A stretch of DNA of 64,000 nucleotides from Antennarius striatus. Its lineage: Eukaryota; Chordata; Actinopteri; Lophiiformes; Antennariidae. Within the stretch, counting starts at the first letter, position 1, and the number at the start of each line of letters is the position of its first letter. This document shows, piece after piece, positions 31,979 to 64,000 of the stretch. The translations under genes were made by a program, and so were the position numbers. The notes beneath the pieces were generated by a model, which ran no database searches, was not told where the DNA came from, and worked only from the letters and a program-made list of their open reading frames with translations. Where the stretch lies: contig NC_090794.1 in the NCBI RefSeq assembly GCF_040054535.1, positions 5,004,501 to 5,068,500 on the forward strand, read 5' to 3'.

Positions 31979-34440
31979 ATGTCGGAAACTGGAAATCGAC
32001 TGCGGAAACTGCTCGAATCACCGAATTTCGATCCACAAAATTACGTCAAGCAGCTGTCGCAGCAGTCCGATGGCGACCGAGATTTGCAGGAACACCGTCA
32101 AAAAATCCAAAACCTGGCCGACGAAACGGCTCAAAACCTGAAAAAGAATGTCTACAAGAACTATAGACAGTTCATCGAAACGGCTAAAGAGATTTCCTAC
32201 CTGGAGAGCGAGATGTACCAGCTTAGTCACATCCTGACCGAGCAGAAGAGCATCATGGAGAGCATCACTCAGGCCTTACTGTCCACGGATAAAGACGAGA
32301 CCTCCAAAGAGATGCAGGCCGCCTTCCCCAAAGAAACCGAGGAGGTGAAGCAGAGGACACTCACCTCACTGCTGGAGAAAGTGGAGGGGGGTAAAAACAT
32401 CATGGACACCCCAGGGAGGCACCTGGTTTACAATGGTGATCTTGTGGAGTTTGATGTTGACAACATGTCCGCTATCCAGAAGGTGCACGCCTTCCTGATG
32501 AATGACTGCCTGTTAATTGCAACCTGGCTGCCAAACCGCAGAGGAGCTGTGAAGTACAAATACAATGCCCTGTACGACCTGGATAGCTTTGCTGTGGTCA
32601 ATGTCAAGGACAATTCACCCATGAAAGATATGTTCAAGATCCTGATGTTCCCAGACAGTCGCATCTTCCAGGCGGAGAACAGCAAAATCAAGAAGGAGTG
32701 GCTGGAGATTCTGGATGAAACCAAGAAGAACAAAGTCACCAAGGACAGGCATAAGAAAGAGGAAGAGCAACCGACTTCTCCCGTAAGAGCAGAGGTGTCC
32801 ACCAATCCTTTTGATATGGACGATGATGACCCTGCTGATGCTGAGGAAAGTGTGGACCTCAGCCTTGATTGGATCCAGGAGCTGCCGGAAGATCTGGATG
32901 TTTGCATCGCCCAGAGAGATTTTGAAGGCGCCGTGGACCTGCTGGACAAACTCAATGAGTATCTGAAAGACCAGCCGGTCACGCAGAGGGTCAAGGAGCT
33001 GAAGATGAAGGTGGACGAGCGCGTGCGGCAGCTGACGGAGGTTCTGGTGTTTGAGTTGTCGCCGGATCGCTCGCTTCGTGGTGGGCCCAAAGCCACCAGG
33101 CGGGCCGTGTCCCAGCTGATCAGATTAGGTCTGGCATGGGTTTCTTATTAATGACACATTCAAATGGATTATTTTGTAACTATGACTCTCTGATATAATT
33201 ATTTCTCATATTTAATGAAATTCTGAAGTTATGGTTTGCTGGAGTCAACAGTATGTAGTAAAAATCTTTTATGGTTTGCAGGCCAGTCCACCAAAGCCTG
33301 TGAGCTGTTTCTGAAGAACCGCGCTGCCGCCGTCCAGACAGCCATAAGGCAGCTTCGCATAGAGGGAGCGACGCTGCTGTACATCCACAAACTCTGCAAC
33401 ATCTTCTTCACCAGTCTGCAGGAGACAGCCAAGGAGTTTCAGATGGACTTTGCAGGGAACACGGGCTGTTATTCTGCCTTCGTGGTCTGGTCCAGATCGG
33501 CCATGAGTATGTTTGTTGACGCCTTCAGCAAGCAGGTATGTCGATGAGGTCATCATCTGAACTTTAGCTGTAAAATTTGTGCTGATATTTGTGCTGATAA
33601 GTGATATTTCTGTGTCTTGTTCAGGTGTTTGACAGTAAGGAGAGTCTGTCGACAGCAGCGGAGTGCGTTAAAGTCGCTAAAGAACATTGTCAGCTGCTGA
33701 CCGAGATTGGCCTGGACCTGACCTTCACCCTGCAGTCCCTGCTGATCAAAGACATCAGGGCGGCACTGCTGAGCTACAAGGACATCATCATGGAGGCCAC
33801 AAAACACCGAAACTCTGAGGAGATGTGGAGGAGAATGAATCTCATGACCCCCGAGGCTTTAAATAAATTAAAGGTGCGTCTGGTCGTCAGGCTGTTGGTT
33901 CTGGGTTGCATCTGGATGTCTTTTTGGTTCGTCTCAGTAACCTACCAGATATTCAAGGAATAAACTAAATCTTCCATCACTGTTTCATCGCACTTGTCAA
34001 GATTTCATTATCCTGTGAATGTTTCTCCGCAGGACGAGATGCGAAGCTGTGGTATGGGCAGCTTCGAGCAGTACACCGGCGACGACTGCTGGGTGAACCT
34101 GAGCTACACCGTAGTGGCCTTCACCAAGCAGATGATGAGCTTCTTGGAGGAAGGCATGAAGCTCTACTTGCCCGAGCTGCACATGGTGCTGCTGGAGAGC
34201 CTGAGGGAGATCATCCTGGTGGCCGTGCAGCATGTGGACTACAGCCTCCGCTGCGAGCAGGAGCCGGAGAAGAAGGCCTTCATCATGCTAAACGCCACTT
34301 TCCTCCATGACACCGTGCTGCCGGTGGTGGAGCGGAGGTTTGAGGAGGGAGTGGGCAAGCCAGCCAAACAGCTGCAGGACTTGAGGAAGAGCACCAGATC
34401 TATTCGAATCAACCCAGAGAGCACCGTGTCTCTGGTCTGA
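31979..34440 (+). CDS. EXOC8: EXOC8 (Exo84), exocyst complex component 8
   Basis: Four exons: 31979-33128, 33282-33535, 33625-33873 and 34033-34440. They give 2061 nt, 686 residues plus TGA (human 725). ATG at 31979 starts MSETGNRLRKLLESPNF; the frame is open further upstream but has no ATG. Conserved blocks include YVKQLSQQSDGDRDLQEHR, the N-terminal coiled-coil KNVYKNYRQFIETAKEISYL, a PH domain at about residues 148-245 (LVYNGDLVEF to KIKKEWLEIL), an NPF motif in an acidic linker, then the Exo84 C-terminal helical region from DLSLDWIQELPEDLDVCIAQ onward. The exocyst tethers secretory vesicles to the plasma membrane, and the PH domain binds RalA and phosphoinositides. Introns are phase 1, 0 and 0 with GT-AG ends. 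Human EXOC8 is a single coding exon, so the split structure is noteworthy. AATAAA signals follow at 35144 and 35154. Confidence 0.97.
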
Positions 34441-37400
34441 CACTGCAGTAGAAAGTGGTGGACAAAAAAAACACAAAAACGCTCTACTGATCTGGCAATT
34501 TCACATTTTAGAAATACTTCTTAGATAACTGTTATTTTGAGATTGAAAGGCAGGAAGTGTCAGAATCCAAAATGGAGAAGACCAGGAAACCGTACCTGAT
34601 AAGAATGTAGACTTTGCACCTGAATTTGTACAGAATTATACAAAAATCGGTTGATTCTGAGTAATTTGGTTGAAAAATTATGTAATATTTGCTTTCAGAA
34701 ACCCTGAATGCTGCATTCAGTTTTTGTTTTTGACAAAAGAATACAAGGCAGACTTCCTGTTTACATCTAAGGAAATAGTAGTAGCGTAGTCTACCATGAA
34801 TGAAGGAGTATGTGTTAACTGCAAAAGCACACAAAAGACAAGGACACATTTCACAGAAATAGCTTCACATACATTAATTTTCTGACTAGAAAGGTAACGT
34901 AATGTGTGCAGTTTTGAACTGATCCCTGAAAACCTCATGTTTATGCCATCTTGAGGGTTGAAAGCAACGTGTTAGGGTGTTTTTCTTCAGTTGCTCTTCT
35001 TAAACTTTAATGCTGTTGAACCGTTAATAGGCAGGAACCAGGACTCTGGCATGTAAGGACTAAAAAGGGATGACTGAATGCGAAAATTATTGGTTAATGT
35101 TCACTGTTGTAATATTCAAAGTTTAACATTAAACATGAAATTGAATAAAAAGTAATAAAGCACAAACGTTTCTAATTCTTAATCATTTTAAACAGATCTG
35201 TGTTGTATCAATATGTTTTTCACATCTGTATTCAGAATGTTTCACTGCTGCTGACAGAAGAGCTCTGTTTAAAAGGTTAAATTATGGGATGTATTTATTT
35301 CAATTTTACAAATAAGTCTGCATAAATCATATTACCTTTAAACGTAGCAGCACCAGAGTCATGACTGTGCTTAAATGTTGTTCTCAAACATGTAGGATGT
35401 TGTTTAAGGTGAATATACATGGGAAACAATCTGCTTTTGTTTTGAGTGAGTAGGAGACAAATCACTATTGAATCATCTTGTCATTCCTGCAGTTGTTCTG
35501 CAGTAAATGAAATTTGCTTCGTTGCAACAATCGCTCCTCTTTCTTTGTGAAGCATTTCCTCGCCGTGACAAAGCCCAGCGTGCCACGAAAGGCAGACGCA
35601 GATATTTTTAGACCTTGTTCAGGATTCAACACATGATTGTTCTCTCTGCTTCCAAGCTCATCTCATTATAATCGCCAATGTGATCGAGGGATCCTGGAAA
35701 GCCTTGGGGTGAAGTTATCAGCTTATCCTTTGGAGAACAGGCGTCTGGCTGGGGGGATTATTGCAGCGGAATTCATTCAGTCAGAACTGAAACAGTGTGC
35801 ATTAAATGTTTTACATGAGAACAGATGAAAAGGTTTAGATTGTGTGGGAATGCTTCACCTCAGCAGCTTATTTGATGAGGAAGGACCCTCCTCTTTAATT
35901 CCTCATTGAAATGTCATTCATTTTTCACGCACAATGGCTTCAAATACAAGTCAAATAATACCATAAATGTTAAAGCCTCATTTCTTACAGTTATTGAGTC
36001 TGCGGTGGTTTTCTTAGTGTTCTGCCCTGAGTTTGTTGAAATGTGTTTAAAATGTTATAATAACCGTTTGATTGTATTTGTTTTATTATTGTTTTAGTCG
36101 CATTTTATAAAGAAGATTTGTATGTGTTTATGAGACAACCTTACAGCTACCTATTTACCTGTTGCGTGTCCATTAAGTTAACTGTAAATTGTTTATACTG
36201 TTTATAACAATGTTTTACATATTTTTTTTTTGTATTTTATTGTATAGTTTCACTCCAATTCAATGTTTCACCACAACTAAACTGCTGTGTGAGAAGTTAT
36301 TGAAGGAGTGAGGTCGCTCATTTCCTGGCTCTTGAAATGGAGTTTGGCTGGCTGTTTATTCATGCCAACACTTTGGAAGTATAACACATGAAGAGAAAAT
36401 TACACTTACAATTAGAAGAACATATAAAAAGATGGCATTATTATTATTTCAATATATTTTAAATGTGATGGAGAATAATGAATTAAAAACCTACTTATAT
36501 ACTATTTTAAAGTGCTTGTAGATTAGCATTTTGATTTCCATTTGATGAAATGTAAAGATTATTGTTTTTACATTACTGTATTAATAGAACCCTTAACTTT
36601 GCAGATCTAGAAAAAAAATACATAAGATTTTTAATTAAAAGCAGCTTATATATGAACAGTTGAAATCAGGAGAAAAATATGAAATTATGTTATATAAAAA
36701 ATGCACAAGACTTTTTCAGTCTTTTCCTCAGCTGACTGAACACAAATTGGGGGAAAAAATTACATAACAATAAGTTAATTTTCTTTAGAATACTGTCTAA
36801 GAGTAACCCACAGTTGTGACTGTGATTTTTAAGGGTCACCACCGTTGGCTGTTCAGATGTTCTTTAAGAAGATCTTACAGGGATGGCTTCAAATTTTTAA
36901 AAGCTGTTCAGACTTTCCAATCACTGTCAAAGTGAGCTTTCATCTCCACTTCTCACACTGAACCTTCTCATTCACAGCCTGCCTTTACATATTTATGAGG
37001 ACTGAGACAAGGGGAAGCTAAACCGTTCCAATAGCAAAAAGATTTTCATGTCTGTGTACTTGTATCCTTCCATTAAAATGGGTATCAAGTATATTTGCAC
37101 TCATGTTACCACAGAGATCAGCGAGTATAAGTAATGGGATGCTAACAAGGCTAATAAATGGGAAAGCTGTCCCGATGGATTATTCAGTCGTGGCTGCTGT
37201 CTGGTGAAATTAAATGATCAGGTAACACTGAGGGCTAATGCTGCACAACAGAAAGGAAACAGGATGGAACTGACTACAAATCAGTTGTGAGCATCTGTCC
37301 TCTTTGGCAGAATCAAAGGGTCTTTTATTTTTTTTTAGTTTTATTTGATTTAAGGTATTTAACCTCATCATTTCTCTAATGAAATATGTTTGACTTTTAA

Positions 37401-37900
37401 TTCCCTACAATCTTTTTATATTGCTGTATTTTCTGTACATACACTTTGGAAGCACATTTTCACTTATTAAAATTTTTTATCGACACTTAATACACCGCAG
37501 TATTTATAAGGCACTTTCACACAATCACATTCTTGTGACAACATATCCTACTGTAATGTATTTTCTTTCCAATTCAAATATTTAGCTTAAACAGATATTT
37601 AAAATTACAACGTTTTTTACATATTAATGTAAGAATATAATGACACAAAGAAATGGTCTGAATGAGGCATGACATCTACATAGTACTTTTGATTTTCCCA
37701 ATATTGCCCAGTATTTCCTAATATTTCCCAGTACTTCCCAGGTACAACTGTTATTTAATCACCTATTATTTTGACAAAATCCAAACGTTTTTTACATTCT
37801 ATAACTCTTTTCATTGCCTCTGCTTTACAACAACTCTGTGTTCTGTTCATATGTCATGACATAAATGGGATCTGTGGCGTTTCCAAGTCTTTAATTTAAT
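34441..37900. other. EXOC8 3' UTR and EXOC8-TRIM67 spacer
   Basis: Two AATAAA hexamers at 35144-35149 and 35154-35159 mark the probable EXOC8 3' end, giving a UTR of about 0.7 kb. Beyond them the DNA is AT-rich, with no exon recognised on either strand. Blocks at 35560-35830 and 37105-37265 are less AT-rich and motif-dense, and could be conserved noncoding elements upstream of TRIM67. Confidence 0.55.
35144..35159 (+). promoter_or_regulatory. EXOC8: Tandem polyadenylation signals of EXOC8
   Basis: AATAAA at 35144-35149 and again at 35154-35159, about 0.7 kb after the EXOC8 stop codon. No stronger pair is seen before them in the 3' flank. Confidence 0.55.
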
Positions 37901-37904
37901 CTAA

Positions 37905-64000
<26,096 letters not shown>

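Noticed and set aside
32428-33096. 222-codon minus-strand frame
   Set aside because: It is the antisense shadow of EXOC8 exon 1, whose plus-strand reading matches Exo84 across its length.

Overview
This window reads as teleost fish nuclear DNA. It holds six vertebrate protein-coding genes with GT-AG introns and large AT-rich noncoding stretches. It also carries long (CA/TG)n tracts and fish-type repeats: LINE 3' ends, a tRNA-derived SINE-like unit and several terminal-inverted-repeat MITEs. The gene set (TTC13, ARV1, FAM89A, SPRTN, EXOC8, TRIM67) corresponds to the human 1q42.2 neighbourhood. No bacterial operon, CRISPR array or viral genome is present.

Layout from left to right. TTC13 runs on the minus strand at 44-7149; 13 exons are visible and the 3' part lies off the left edge. 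ARV1 runs on the plus strand at 7938-11240 in five exons, head-to-head with TTC13 across a 0.8 kb shared promoter interval. From 11241 to about 14.8 kb there is intergenic DNA. FAM89A lies on the minus strand at 19109-21459 in two exons, with a probable long 3' UTR reaching about 14.8 kb. From 21.5 to 27.1 kb no gene is seen, although some blocks look enhancer-like. SPRTN lies on the minus strand at 27914-30980 in five exons. EXOC8 lies on the plus strand at 31979-34440 in four exons, head-to-head with SPRTN across a 1 kb interval. From 34.4 to 37.9 kb there is the EXOC8 3' UTR and intergenic DNA. TRIM67 starts at 38043 on the plus strand; eight exons are seen up to 63509, and the SPRY end lies off the right edge.

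The genes do not form one pathway. TTC13 is a secreted or luminal TPR protein. ARV1 handles sterol and GPI-related lipids in the ER. FAM89A is a small LRAP25-like protein. SPRTN is the protease that repairs DNA-protein crosslinks. EXOC8 is the Exo84 subunit of the exocyst. TRIM67 is a neuronal class I TRIM ubiquitin ligase. What links them is arrangement: two divergent gene pairs, one of which (SPRTN-EXOC8) sits in a different place and orientation from the human order.

The most unusual sequence-level pattern is that all four long CA/TG tracts (76 to 200 bp) begin within 15 nt of a coding 5' splice site. Other points worth a look are a 27-codon symmetric cassette exon in TRIM67, introns in EXOC8 (intronless in mammals), a perfect 23-bp-arm palindrome carrying POU octamers in SPRTN, and a 23-bp imperfect hairpin in TRIM67 intron 1. 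I found no convincing new multi-gene system. Exon boundaries were placed by eye from splice signals, reading phase and remembered human homologues, without alignment software.
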